Source of the DNA: Sporosarcina globispora
GTDB taxonomy: Bacteria; Bacillota; Bacilli; Bacillales; Cytobacillaceae
Assembly (NCBI RefSeq): GCF_001274725.1
Contig: NZ_LGUF01000007.1
Span: 2,612,504-2,676,503, forward strand
Direction: 5' to 3'
DNA: 64,000 nucleotides
The notes under the pieces were generated by a model that was not told the DNA's origin, ran no database searches, and saw only the letters and a program-made list of their open reading frames with translations. This document shows positions 1 to 7,906 of the stretch, in pieces. The stretch's first letter is position 1. Each line of letters begins with the position of its first letter. The position numbers and the translations under genes are program-made.

Positions 1-28
1 AGCAATTGTTTAGGCAATTGCTCCTTTT
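1..28 (+). terminator. Rho-independent terminator of a gene left of the window
   Basis: An 8-bp perfect stem, AGCAATTG and CAATTGCT around a 6-nt loop, is followed by CCTTTT. It probably ends a gene lying before position 1. Confidence 0.55.
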
Positions 29-110
29 CATATAAAGAGGATCATTAATGGAAGGAAACCACCTTCTTTTATAGAAGTAATAACCATTTCCAAAAAAGGA
101 GTGTCCCAAC

Positions 111-530
111 TTGTACGAAGTAAAAACGAAAGAGAACGAAAAAAGTGTTATTGAGTTTATAGAAAAAATTGATAGCCCTAAGAAAAGGGAGGATGCTTAT
201 AATCTGCTGGATATTTTTACAGAAACGACCGGTTATCAGGCAAAAATGTGGGGACCAAGCATCATTGGCTTTGGCTCGTATCATTATAAATATGCAACTG
301 GTCATGAAGGGGATGCACCGCTTGTTGGCTTTTCGCCCAGGAAGGCAAAAATAAGCCTTTATTTTGCAGCCGGGGATACAAAAAGAAAAGAATTGCTTGA
401 AAGGTTTGGAAAACACACAACCGGAAAGGCATGTGTTTACATCAATAAGATTGCAGATATTGATGTAGAAGTTCTAAAGGAATTAATTGTTCAATCAATT
501 GCCTTTTTAAGGGAGGCATACCCGGAGTAA
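111..530 (+). CDS. DUF1801 domain-containing protein
   Basis: This 139-residue cytosolic protein has the DUF1801 signature: a central stretch with KMWGPSIIGFG, a YHYKYATGHEGDAP segment and a C-terminal helix ending in a VLKELI-type motif. The family is widespread in Firmicutes and its biochemical role is not settled. The start is a TTG, placed 9 nt after AAGGAG, and the reading frame agrees with the usual length of the family. It is a single gene after the terminator at position 1 and about 80 nt before a glycosyltransferase. No catalytic motif can be assigned. Confidence 0.85.
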   Translation: MYEVKTKENEKSVIEFIEKIDSPKKREDAYNLLDIFTETTGYQAKMWGPSIIGFGSYHYKYATGHEGDAPLVGFSPRKAKISLYFAAGDTKRKELLERFGKHTTGKACVYINKIADIDVEVLKELIVQSIAFLREAYPE

Positions 531-610
531 GAGGTTAGCATAAATTACCTGATTACTTCAACAGAAAATTAATATATTTTTTAATTAAATATATTATTGA
601 AGGTGAGTTT

Positions 611-1960
611 ATGCAGCCAAGGTTAACACCAGTGGATCCTTTTATAACAAGCAGGAGGAAAAAATATATATCCATAAATAAAAAATTTGTCTTTAGCCAC
701 CTGATTTCAGCATTATGGCTGGTATTTTCCATTTTTCTTTCACTGCCTTGGCTAAAGGATTTATCAGAAATTTTCACACTCCCTGTCAGCATTCTTATTA
801 TTGGAGGCATTGCATATGTTCCGGGCTATATGAATGCATTCCTAGTGATGAGCCTGCTTTTGGACAGGCAGCCTGTATTTAAAAATCAGTATCCTGATAA
901 AGAAGTGACTTTGCTTGTAGCTGCCTATAATGAAGAGAAATCAATCTTTCAGACGTTAAGCTATGTGGCGAATCAGGATTATCATGGGAAAATTAAGGTT
1001 ATTGTTATAGACAATCGTTCAACAGACAATACCTACATTGAATTAGTTAGAGCACAAAAAGAGCTTAAACTTGAAATCAGGGTCTTAAAGGAATCTAGGC
1101 CAGGGAAATTCCATGCATTGAATAAAGGACTGCATCATGTGACAACAGAGTATGTTATCACTCTTGATGCAGATACCTTGCTTCATCCTTCAGCGGTCCG
1201 CTTTTTAGTCGCTCGCATGGAAAGCAGTCCTGAAGAAGTGTGTGCAGTAGCTGGTTCCATGCTTGTCCGCAATAGCCGTGAGAACATACTGACGAAAATA
1301 CAGGAGTGGGACTATTACCTTGGTATTGCATCGATTAAAAGGCTTCAGGGGTTGTATCAGGGAACATTGGTTGCTCAAGGGGCATTCAGTTTATACAAAG
1401 CCGATGCTGTCCGCCAGGTGAATGGCTGGCCAGATGCTATTGGCGAAGATATTGTATTGACATGGAGACTGCTTCAAAAAGGATGGAAAGTGTATTATGA
1501 GCCGCTGGCAGCAGCATTTACGGACGTGCCTGCCAATTTATCACACTTTACAAAGCAAAGGTCCAGATGGGCAAGGGGAATGATTGAAGGCTTGAATGAA
1601 ATTAAACCATGGAATCAGCCCCAAATATACACAAAATACCTAACCGGCGTTAACTTGATTATGCCATATCTGGATATGGTGTATACTTTCTTCTGGATCC
1701 CTGGATTGGTGCTGGCCTTCTTCGGTTATTTTTGGATAGTCGGACCGATGACTCTGTTTGTTTTGCCGCTTACAATTTTAAGTTACGGTATTTTATATTT
1801 ATATCAAAAGCAATATGTTTTTAAAAATCTGAATCTGAAAGTAAGAAAGAACATAACTGGGTTTATGGCATTTATCCTTTTTTATCAGATGATTATGTCG
1901 CCCATATCTGTATGGGGGTACTTTCAGGAACTCTTCAAATTACAACGTGTCTGGGATTGA
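611..1960 (+). CDS. Membrane-bound family 2 glycosyltransferase (PgaC/IcaA/BcsA-like)
   Basis: A 449-residue processive-type glycosyltransferase. Two N-terminal membrane segments (about residues 30-48 and 58-82) precede a cytoplasmic GT2 domain with DADT at 186-189, GED at 278-280 and the QRSRW motif at 316-320. These mark nucleotide-sugar binding, the catalytic base and acceptor binding. Further membrane helices fill residues 350-440. By family it would polymerise or transfer a sugar, as in poly-beta-1,6-GlcNAc synthases, but the substrate cannot be read from sequence. No ica/pga accessory genes flank it. The ATG is preceded by GAAGGTGAG and the gene ends in a terminator. Confidence 0.88.
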   Translation: MQPRLTPVDPFITSRRKKYISINKKFVFSHLISALWLVFSIFLSLPWLKDLSEIFTLPVSILIIGGIAYVPGYMNAFLVMSLLLDRQPVFKNQYPDKEVTLLVAAYNEEKSIFQTLSYVANQDYHGKIKVIVIDNRSTDNTYIELVRAQKELKLEIRVLKESRPGKFHALNKGLHHVTTEYVITLDADTLLHPSAVRFLVARMESSPEEVCAVAGSMLVRNSRENILTKIQEWDYYLGIASIKRLQGLYQGTLVAQGAFSLYKADAVRQVNGWPDAIGEDIVLTWRLLQKGWKVYYEPLAAAFTDVPANLSHFTKQRSRWARGMIEGLNEIKPWNQPQIYTKYLTGVNLIMPYLDMVYTFFWIPGLVLAFFGYFWIVGPMTLFVLPLTILSYGILYLYQKQYVFKNLNLKVRKNITGFMAFILFYQMIMSPISVWGYFQELFKLQRVWD

Positions 1961-1961
1961 T

Positions 1962-1989
1962 CCTTCGCTGAAGCGGCGAAGGTTTTTTC
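1962..1989 (+). terminator. Terminator after the glycosyltransferase gene
   Basis: CCTTCGC and GCGAAGG form a 7-bp stem followed immediately by a T-rich tract (TTTTTTCTTT). Confidence 0.8.
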
Positions 1990-2060
1990 TTTGTTTAATG
2001 CTCATTTTACTTGATAATTTTTATAATATTGAAGAAAAATAAATTGCAGAGTCATTTTTA

Positions 2061-2105
2061 TTGCTTTTGGTTTGCATTGGAGATAAAATGTTTACCAAAG
2101 TAAAC
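2061..2105 (+). promoter_or_regulatory. ZIP transporter promoter with an operator-like dyad
   Basis: A sigma-A-like promoter, TTGCTT at 2061-2066, 17-bp spacer, TAAAAT at 2084-2089, is followed directly by the perfect dyad GTTTAC-CAAA-GTAAAC at 2090-2105. The dyad lies at the expected transcription start, where a repressor would block initiation. Which regulator binds is not known. A metal-sensing repressor is a natural inference because the gene encodes a metal transporter. Confidence 0.55.
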
Positions 2106-2164
2106 TTTTTAAATTAGGCGCATATACTACTTTTAGTATTCTTGGATATATATTTTTTTAATGC

Positions 2165-2188
2165 AAAAGTTTCCCTAGAGAAACTTTT
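2165..2188 (+). promoter_or_regulatory. Second operator-like dyad in the ZIP gene leader
   Basis: AAAAGTTTC and GAAACTTTT form 9-bp arms around CCTAGA (arms 2165-2173 and 2180-2188), 28 nt before the ATG. The spacing and A/T-flanked core resemble DtxR/MntR-type operators, but this is only a resemblance. Confidence 0.45.
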
Positions 2189-2216
2189 TGGCAACAGTGA
2201 AAAAGGAGAGAGTGAA

Positions 2217-3026
2217 ATGTCGCAGGAAGTATTATTTGCATTAGGTCTCACCTTGTTTGCCGGCTTAGCGACAGGTATTGGCAGTTTAATGGCTTTTTTT
2301 ACTTCTAGAACGAATACGAAGTTTTTATCATTGGCACTTGGCTTTTCCGCAGGTGTAATGATTTATGTCTCCATGATTGAAATCTTTGTAAAAGCCAAAG
2401 ATGCACTTGTTGGAGCATTAGGAGAAGTGAGCGGCAACTGGGCAACGGTTGGAGGTTTTTTTGGAGGGATCGTCCTCATTGCATTAATTGATCGATTTAT
2501 TCCTAAAAAGGATAACCCGCATGAAGTAAGAACAGTTGAAGAAATGAATGATGCAGGAAAGGTCGTCGAAGATCCGGAACTCCTTAAAATGGGGACCTTT
2601 GCCGCTTTGGCGATCGCGATTCATAACTTCCCGGAAGGAATTGCAACTTTTACATCTGCACTGCAGGACCCATCGCTTGGAATCGCCATTGCGGCGGCTA
2701 TAGCAATCCATAATATTCCAGAGGGGATTGCTGTCTCCGTTCCTATCTATTATGCCACTGGGAGCAAGAAGAAGGCTTTTAAGCTCTCATTTTTATCAGG
2801 GCTGTCAGAGCCAATTGGCGCATTTGTGGCATACTTGATTTTAATGCCATATTTAAACGATGTAATGTTTGGTGTCATTTTTGCCGCAGTTGCCGGAATT
2901 ATGGTGTTCATTTCTCTCGATGAATTATTGCCGGCAGCCAAGAAGTATGATGAAGCCCATACCTCCATTTATGGTCTTGTGGCAGGGATGGCCGTCATGG
3001 CACTTAGCTTGCTGCTGTTTTTGTAA
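2217..3026 (+). CDS. ZIP family divalent metal transporter (ZupT-like)
   Basis: A 269-residue membrane protein with about eight helices. The two ZIP signature helices are present back to back as HNFPEGIA and, some 30 residues later, HNIPEGIA, which supply the metal-binding His/Glu residues. The family imports Zn2+, Fe2+ or Mn2+ into the cytosol, and sequence does not say which. A charged cytoplasmic loop lies at about residues 100-125. The ATG at 2217 is chosen because AAAGGAGAG lies 7 nt upstream. An upstream in-frame start at 2142 lacks such a site. Two dyads in the leader suggest metal-dependent repression. Confidence 0.9.
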   Translation: MSQEVLFALGLTLFAGLATGIGSLMAFFTSRTNTKFLSLALGFSAGVMIYVSMIEIFVKAKDALVGALGEVSGNWATVGGFFGGIVLIALIDRFIPKKDNPHEVRTVEEMNDAGKVVEDPELLKMGTFAALAIAIHNFPEGIATFTSALQDPSLGIAIAAAIAIHNIPEGIAVSVPIYYATGSKKKAFKLSFLSGLSEPIGAFVAYLILMPYLNDVMFGVIFAAVAGIMVFISLDELLPAAKKYDEAHTSIYGLVAGMAVMALSLLLFL

Positions 3027-3031
3027 CAAAG

Positions 3032-3076
3032 AAAAGCAGTCTCCATCACCCGGTATGTGAAGGAGGCTGCTTTTTT
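3032..3076 (+). terminator. Bidirectional terminator between ZIP and YitT genes
   Basis: AAAAGCAG(T)CTCC pairs with GGAG(G)CTGCTTTT and is followed by TTTTTT. The A-rich left flank lets it also serve the convergent YitT gene. Confidence 0.75.
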
Positions 3077-3086
3077 CAGTACATAG

Positions 3087-3962
3087 TTAATGCGCTGTAC
3101 CTCTGTCAAAATTGCTGCCGCTGACATCGGCAATATTTTCAATAGCCACTAATGCATTCGGGTCGATATCTTCCACAATCGAACGAAGTGTAGATAATTC
3201 TATACGTGTTACGATCGTATAAATGATTTTCTTTGGCTCTCCAGTAAAAACACCCTGGCCCTGAATATAGGTCATTCCTCGTCCTAATTGCTTCAGTAGC
3301 TCGGCTGAGATTTCTTCAGGCATATCAGAAATGATCGTAACCGACTTCAGCTCTTCCATACCTTCAACCACGATATCAATCATTTTATAGGCAATATAAT
3401 AGGTGATAATAGAGTACATGGCTGTTTCCCAGCTGAAAACGAGAAATGCGGCAAGAATAAATATAAAGACATTGACAATCATGATAAATTGGCCGACAGA
3501 CACTGGCCGCTTCTTGCTGACAAGGATGGCGATAATTTCAGATCCATCCAGAGCACCGCCAGTTCTGATTACAAGGCCGACCCCTGTCCCGAGGATAACA
3601 GCACCAATGACCGTTGCTAAAAATAAATCATCTGTTACCGGCTCAAAATGATGGAGATATGCAGTACTTGCGGATAAAACAATTACTCCGTATAAAGTAT
3701 GTATCGTAAATTTCATTCCTATTTTGCGGAAGCCAATATAAAGAAATGGCAGGTTTAGAACAATCAGAAATATACTCATGGTCAGGCCGGTCAGCTCAGC
3801 GGCGATAATGGACAGACCGATGACCCCGCCATCGAGAATGTTATTGGGAACCAGGAAAAGCTCAAGTCCCGCTGCAGCTATCATGGCACCTATCGTAATC
3901 ATAATAAGCTGTCTTATCTCTTTCAATACTCGTTTTTTCTTCGACATTGCCAAAATGATCAA
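3087..3962 (-). CDS. YitT family membrane protein
   Basis: A protein of about 286-291 residues with five or six N-terminal membrane helices (DUF161/YitT) and a C-terminal soluble DUF2179 domain (about residues 225-280, with the typical GRGMTY and FTGEPKKIIYTIV motifs). The family is common in Bacillales, sits in the cytoplasmic membrane and has no firmly established role. The start is uncertain: a TTG at 3962, a TTG at 3953 and an ATG at 3947 lie in frame. GAAGGG best fits the 3953 TTG, while the ATG gives a typical MSKKKR N-terminus. Confidence 0.88.
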   Translation of the reverse strand: MIILAMSKKKRVLKEIRQLIMITIGAMIAAAGLELFLVPNNILDGGVIGLSIIAAELTGLTMSIFLIVLNLPFLYIGFRKIGMKFTIHTLYGVIVLSASTAYLHHFEPVTDDLFLATVIGAVILGTGVGLVIRTGGALDGSEIIAILVSKKRPVSVGQFIMIVNVFIFILAAFLVFSWETAMYSIITYYIAYKMIDIVVEGMEELKSVTIISDMPEEISAELLKQLGRGMTYIQGQGVFTGEPKKIIYTIVTRIELSTLRSIVEDIDPNALVAIENIADVSGSNFDRGTAH

Positions 3963-4104
3963 GCCCTTCTTTTTTAAATACTTTCATATTATAGCACTTA
4001 TTATAAAGAATCTTTAAATGAGAACCCTTTAATAAGCAAAAGAGGAAATGTAAACGCACGTGTTGAATGGTATTAATCGGATTAAATAAAAGTGGGGTAA
4101 GTAT

Positions 4105-4218
4105 ATGACTGTTGCTTATGTGAATTGGGGCTGTGCAAGGGTAAAATTAACATGGAAGGAAACAGGAAAGCTTCCAGACACAGCTTCAAAAAGGGCTCGG
4201 AGTGGAAACCGGCATTAG
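4105..4218 (+). pseudogene. Possible N-terminal remnant of a NUDIX hydrolase
   Basis: A 37-codon ORF with ATG after a weak GGGG site reads YVNWG...RVKLTW and then LPD. I recognise this as the N-terminal strand pair of some Bacillus NUDIX proteins (an NWG...VKLTW start). The NUDIX box and everything after it is missing and the ORF stops within the leader of the next gene. It looks like a deletion remnant. It could also be a chance ORF. Confidence 0.35.
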
Positions 4219-4252
4219 AAATAAAACGCTGTATGGAAGGGAGTCTGATTAC

Positions 4253-4786
4253 CTGAAAAAAATCATGGTTATCGGGATTTCAGCAGGTGCAGGAAAATCA
4301 ACTTTTGCCAGAAAATTAGGCGAAAAGACAGGAATTGAGGTTCATCATCTGGATGTCCTATTTTGGAAGCCCTGCTGGATGGAAAGTGACCTTCATGAGT
4401 TTTCGATAGCGCAGCGTGAACTTGTGAACAAAAAGCGGTGGATCATTGAAGGCAATTACAGCAATACTTTTGAAATCAGGGCTAATGCTTGTGATACAGT
4501 AATATATTTGGAACTTCCTCTCTGCCTTTGCCTATTCAGGGTATTGAAGAGGTGGCTGACCAACCTAGGTAAAACCCGTCCAGATATGGCAGCGGGGTGC
4601 AAGGAGAAAATGGACTGGAAGTTTATTAGATTCATTTTGACAACATACGGATCCCGCAAAAAGAAGATGGCTGAACGGCTGGCCAGATTTGCAGCAGAAG
4701 GAAAAGAAGTCATTGTCCTAAAGAGCAAGCCGGAGATTGATTCATACATAGAAGATTTAGACTTTACAGCTGGTCATGTTTCATAG
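4253..4786 (+). CDS. P-loop kinase-like protein (FlaR/topology-modulation family)
   Basis: A protein of about 177 residues in the adenylate-kinase-like P-loop group often annotated as 'topology modulation protein'. The Walker A is GISAGAGKST near the N-terminus. LDVLFWKP and WIIEGNYS motifs follow, and an Arg-rich lid region lies near residues 90-140. The substrate is unknown. The best start is a CTG at 4253, because GGAAGGGAG lies 9 nt upstream and it gives the common LKKIMVIG N-terminus. An internal ATG at 4265 would cut into the first strand, and an upstream in-frame start at 4202 has no ribosome binding site. Confidence 0.8.
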   Translation: MKKIMVIGISAGAGKSTFARKLGEKTGIEVHHLDVLFWKPCWMESDLHEFSIAQRELVNKKRWIIEGNYSNTFEIRANACDTVIYLELPLCLCLFRVLKRWLTNLGKTRPDMAAGCKEKMDWKFIRFILTTYGSRKKKMAERLARFAAEGKEVIVLKSKPEIDSYIEDLDFTAGHVS

Positions 4787-4790
4787 AATA

Positions 4791-4815
4791 CAAAAACCCC
4801 TGCAGTTCTGCAGGG
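4791..4815 (-). terminator. Terminator of the molybdopterin oxidoreductase gene
   Basis: CCCTGCAG-TT-CTGCAGGG is a perfect 8-bp stem. Read on the minus strand it is followed by GTTTTTGT. Confidence 0.75.
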
Positions 4816-4823
4816 ATTAATGA

Positions 4824-6884
4824 TTAATCAATATCTGCTTTGCTTTTCGAAATGTTTACCCGCCCTGAAAAGAACACGGCACCGCCCCCCATATCGGAAA
4901 GCCGGTCCGGAGTCAGCGAATTTACCAGCTGATTTCTTCCAGGAGTGTCCGCCCATAAGCCCTGTGAAACAACAGTACCGGGAAGGACTAGCTCACCAAC
5001 AGCGGCTTTGAGTTCGCATTCTCCGCGCTCATTCCAAATATGAACTAAATCTCCATCTTCGATTGCCTTAATTTTCGCATCCCTTGTATTTATGTGAACA
5101 CGAGGTTCCTTCTCCATGGCCGTATGTTTTTTATTATTTGAAAAAGTAGAGTTTAAAAAATTATGATTCGGTGCCGGCACAAATATAAATGGGAAATTAT
5201 TTTCTTCTTTGAACGGAATGTATGTCGGCAGAGGAGGATATCCATCATCTTTCATTCTCTGCGAGTATAATTCTATTTTTCCGCTGGGTGTCGGAAGCCT
5301 GCCTGGGAAGAGCGATTCTGCCTTAGCTTTAATAAATTGGCTTTTCTTCAGTGATTCAGCAGTGATTTCCTTAATGAAGGGATTAGCAGGGAAATCTAAT
5401 GCAGCTTCAATCATTTCATCTTCTGTTTCCATAAATGCAGGATCTTGAAAGCCCATTTTTTCTGCAAGCAGGCGAAACACTTCGACATTTGACTTCGACT
5501 CTCCGTACGGTTCAATGACGGGCTGCTGGATTTGCATGTAATGGTGCCAATAGGATGAATAGATGTCCTTATTTTCAAATGATGAAGTTGCCGGCAAGAC
5601 AATATCAGCATATTGGGCTGTTTCAGTTAAGAATAAATCATGGACAACAAGAAACAAATCCTCCCGCTGCAGCCCTATACGCACTTTATTGCCTTCAGGT
5701 GCCACAACTGCAGGGTTGGTTCCATAGACATACATGGATCTAATTGGTTCTTCCAGTTCAAGAAGAGCAGAACCGATTCGATTCATATTAATGGAGCGTG
5801 TATTCTTTTTTTCCAAAAGATCAGGCCTTTGAAGAGCTCCAGTATTAAATGCAAGATAGCCGGAGTTTCCTTTGATGGCACCGCCGCCCTTCAAAAGCCA
5901 TTGGCCTGTAAGAGCCGGAAGGCAGGAAATGGTGCGGATGCACATTCCGCCATTGTCGTGATGCTGCGGTCCGTTGCCTATTCGGATAAAAGCTGGGGAT
6001 GTCTTCCCATACATACGGGCTAGTTTGTAAATATCATCTGATGGTACGCCTGTTATGCCAGCCACTGTTATTGGATCATATTGTTCCACATGAGCACGAA
6101 GTTCCTGGTGGCCAATCGTATACTTCTGCAGAAAGGCCTCATCCACTAAATTTTCCGCAAAAAGCACATGCATGATGCCAAGTGCCAGGGCGGCATCAGT
6201 TCCCGGAGTAATCGGTATGAACCAGTCGGCCATTTTTCCGGTCTGATTTTTATGTACATCAATCACAATGATTTTTGCTCCATTTTTTCTTGCTTTTTGT
6301 GCCATAATCACTTGATGCATGTTCGTGCTGACAGCATTAATGCCCCATAGAATAATGAGCTTTGAATAAATGGTATCTTCCGGATCAATTCCAAAGCTGC
6401 CGCCCATCGTGTACGTATATCCAGCTGTACCGGCAGATTGGCAAATTGTCCTGTCAAGGCGGGATGCTCCGAGTTTATGGAAAAAACGGCGATCCATCCC
6501 CTCAGCATTTAATCTGCCCATATTGCCGTAGAAGCTATATGGCAATATGCTTTCCGGACCATATTTAACAATGATGTCTTTCCACCGGGAAGTGATCGTG
6601 TCTATCGCTTCTTCCCAGCCGATCCGTACAAAAGCCCCTTCACCCTTTGTGCCAACACGCTTCATCGGATACTCAAGCCGCTTTTCATCATAAAGCCTTG
6701 AGGGCATGCTGCGGACTTTATTGCATATATTTCCCTGCGTAACGGGATGATTTGGGTCGCCTTCAATTTTCACGATTTTCCCTTCTTTTTTATGAACCAG
6801 TAGGCTGCATTGATCGGGGCAATCCAAGGAGCAAACGGATGGGAAAACACCATTTAAAGTTTTGCTGTAAGAGCTCATGTCCAT
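4824..6884 (-). CDS. Molybdopterin-dependent oxidoreductase (YyaE/formate-dehydrogenase-like)
   Basis: A 686-residue bis-MGD family catalytic subunit. The N-terminal [4Fe-4S] binding cysteines are seen as CSLDCPDQC (about residues 18-26) plus GNIC about 25 residues later. ILWGINAVSTNMH and PGTDAALALG are typical molybdopterin-dinucleotide binding segments, and the C-terminal molydop-binding domain starts near residue 560. The likely active-site region reads TICQSAGTAG. It resembles B. subtilis YyaE. The electron partner and substrate are unknown, and no FeS or membrane subunit is adjacent. No Tat signal is visible, so it should be cytoplasmic. It is transcribed away from the DegU-like regulator. 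Confidence 0.85.
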   Translation of the reverse strand: MDMSSYSKTLNGVFPSVCSLDCPDQCSLLVHKKEGKIVKIEGDPNHPVTQGNICNKVRSMPSRLYDEKRLEYPMKRVGTKGEGAFVRIGWEEAIDTITSRWKDIIVKYGPESILPYSFYGNMGRLNAEGMDRRFFHKLGASRLDRTICQSAGTAGYTYTMGGSFGIDPEDTIYSKLIILWGINAVSTNMHQVIMAQKARKNGAKIIVIDVHKNQTGKMADWFIPITPGTDAALALGIMHVLFAENLVDEAFLQKYTIGHQELRAHVEQYDPITVAGITGVPSDDIYKLARMYGKTSPAFIRIGNGPQHHDNGGMCIRTISCLPALTGQWLLKGGGAIKGNSGYLAFNTGALQRPDLLEKKNTRSINMNRIGSALLELEEPIRSMYVYGTNPAVVAPEGNKVRIGLQREDLFLVVHDLFLTETAQYADIVLPATSSFENKDIYSSYWHHYMQIQQPVIEPYGESKSNVEVFRLLAEKMGFQDPAFMETEDEMIEAALDFPANPFIKEITAESLKKSQFIKAKAESLFPGRLPTPSGKIELYSQRMKDDGYPPLPTYIPFKEENNFPFIFVPAPNHNFLNSTFSNNKKHTAMEKEPRVHINTRDAKIKAIEDGDLVHIWNERGECELKAAVGELVLPGTVVSQGLWADTPGRNQLVNSLTPDRLSDMGGGAVFFSGRVNISKSKADID

Positions 6885-7081
6885 ATACTCCCTTTCCTTA
6901 TAGTAGTTCGATCATAACATAAAATTCAGACTATTCGGCAGCAGTATGCGCAAATCACGGCAAATTTCAATCTTGAAACAGCAAACCTCATATTTGGAAC
7001 TGAGCTTGTAAAAAACTTTTGTAAAATAGATTTATCATAGATTGATTAGTTCGGAAAACAACTGAGCAGGTGAACAGGGGA

Positions 7082-7762
7082 ATGGCGATAAAAGTTGCGA
7101 TAGTAGATGATCATAAGCTTTTCAGAGAAGGGGTTAAACGGATACTGGAACTGGAGGAGGGCCTTGAAGTAGTTGCTGAAGGGGAAAATGGCCGGGATGC
7201 TCTCATGATTGATAAGACGTATAATCCTGACGTTATGGTCATGGATATCGACATGCCTTTTATGAATGGCATTAAAGCGACATCCATGCTAAGTGAAAAC
7301 AAATCAAAAAGCAAGGTGATTATTCTATCCATTTATGATGACGAGCATTATGTCACCCGGGTACTCCAGGATGGTGCAAGCGGATACCTTCTTAAAGATA
7401 TTGGTGCAAAGGGGCTCATAGAGGCAATTAGGATTGTTGCCAGCGGGGGCAGTTATCTGGATCCTAAGGTTACGAAAAATATCATAGAGGAATATAGAAG
7501 ACTAACAGAAATCAATTTACTCCGCAGCGACGTATCCACCCAAAGTTATCAGCGTCCCCTCCATATACTGACGCGCCGCGAATGTGAGATACTTCAGCTG
7601 CTGGCAGAAGGGAACAGCAATGTTGGCATCAGCAAAGCTCTCTTTATAAGTGATAAAACGGTTAAAAATCACATTAGCAGCATTTTGAGAAAGATAAAAG
7701 TTAATGATCGGACACAGGCAGTCCTTCTAGCGATCAAAAGAGGCTGGGTAAGAATCGGTTAA
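7082..7762 (+). CDS. DegU-like NarL/FixJ response regulator (orphan)
   Basis: A 226-residue response regulator. The receiver domain (residues 1-120) has the acidic pair DDH, the phosphoacceptor Asp in VMDIDMP and a K in YLLKD. The C-terminal LuxR-type helix-turn-helix includes [13 protein letters not shown] and [12 protein letters not shown]. It resembles DegU along its whole length, including GGSYL-PKVT and the [11 protein letters not shown] linker, so it is a DegU homologue or paralogue. No DegS-type kinase is adjacent. The ATG at 7082 is chosen over the GTG at 7070 because AGGTGA is 8 nt upstream. A terminator follows. Confidence 0.88.
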   Translation: MAIKVAIVDDHKLFREGVKRILELEEGLEVVAEGENGRDALMIDKTYNPDVMVMDIDMPFMNGIKATSMLSENKSKSKVIILSIYDDEHYVTRVLQDGASGYLLKDIGAKGLIEAIRIVASGGSYLDPKVTKNIIEEYRRLTEINLLRSDVSTQSYQRPLHILTRRECEILQLLAEGNSNVGISKALFISDKTVKNHISSILRKIKVNDRTQAVLLAIKRGWVRIG

Positions 7763-7785
7763 AGCTAAAAAATGCACTATTTTTT

Positions 7786-7817
7786 AAAAAGACATGTTCT
7801 CTTGAGCATGTCTTTTT
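7786..7817 (+). terminator. Terminator after the DegU-like gene
   Basis: AAAAAGACATG pairs perfectly over 11 bp with CATGTCTTTTT, with a 10-nt loop. The T-rich arm completes a strong intrinsic terminator. Confidence 0.85.
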
Positions 7818-7906
7818 ATTGAGGCCGCAAAAAGCAAAAGATGACTAAGCAAGGCCAGTAATAGAAAAGATAACTCTGAAGGGCTAAATTAAGATAGGTG
7901 ATGGAA

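Noticed and set aside
4824-6884. Selenocysteine in the molybdopterin oxidoreductase
   Set aside because: The frame is open with no internal TGA. All motif positions use ordinary codons.
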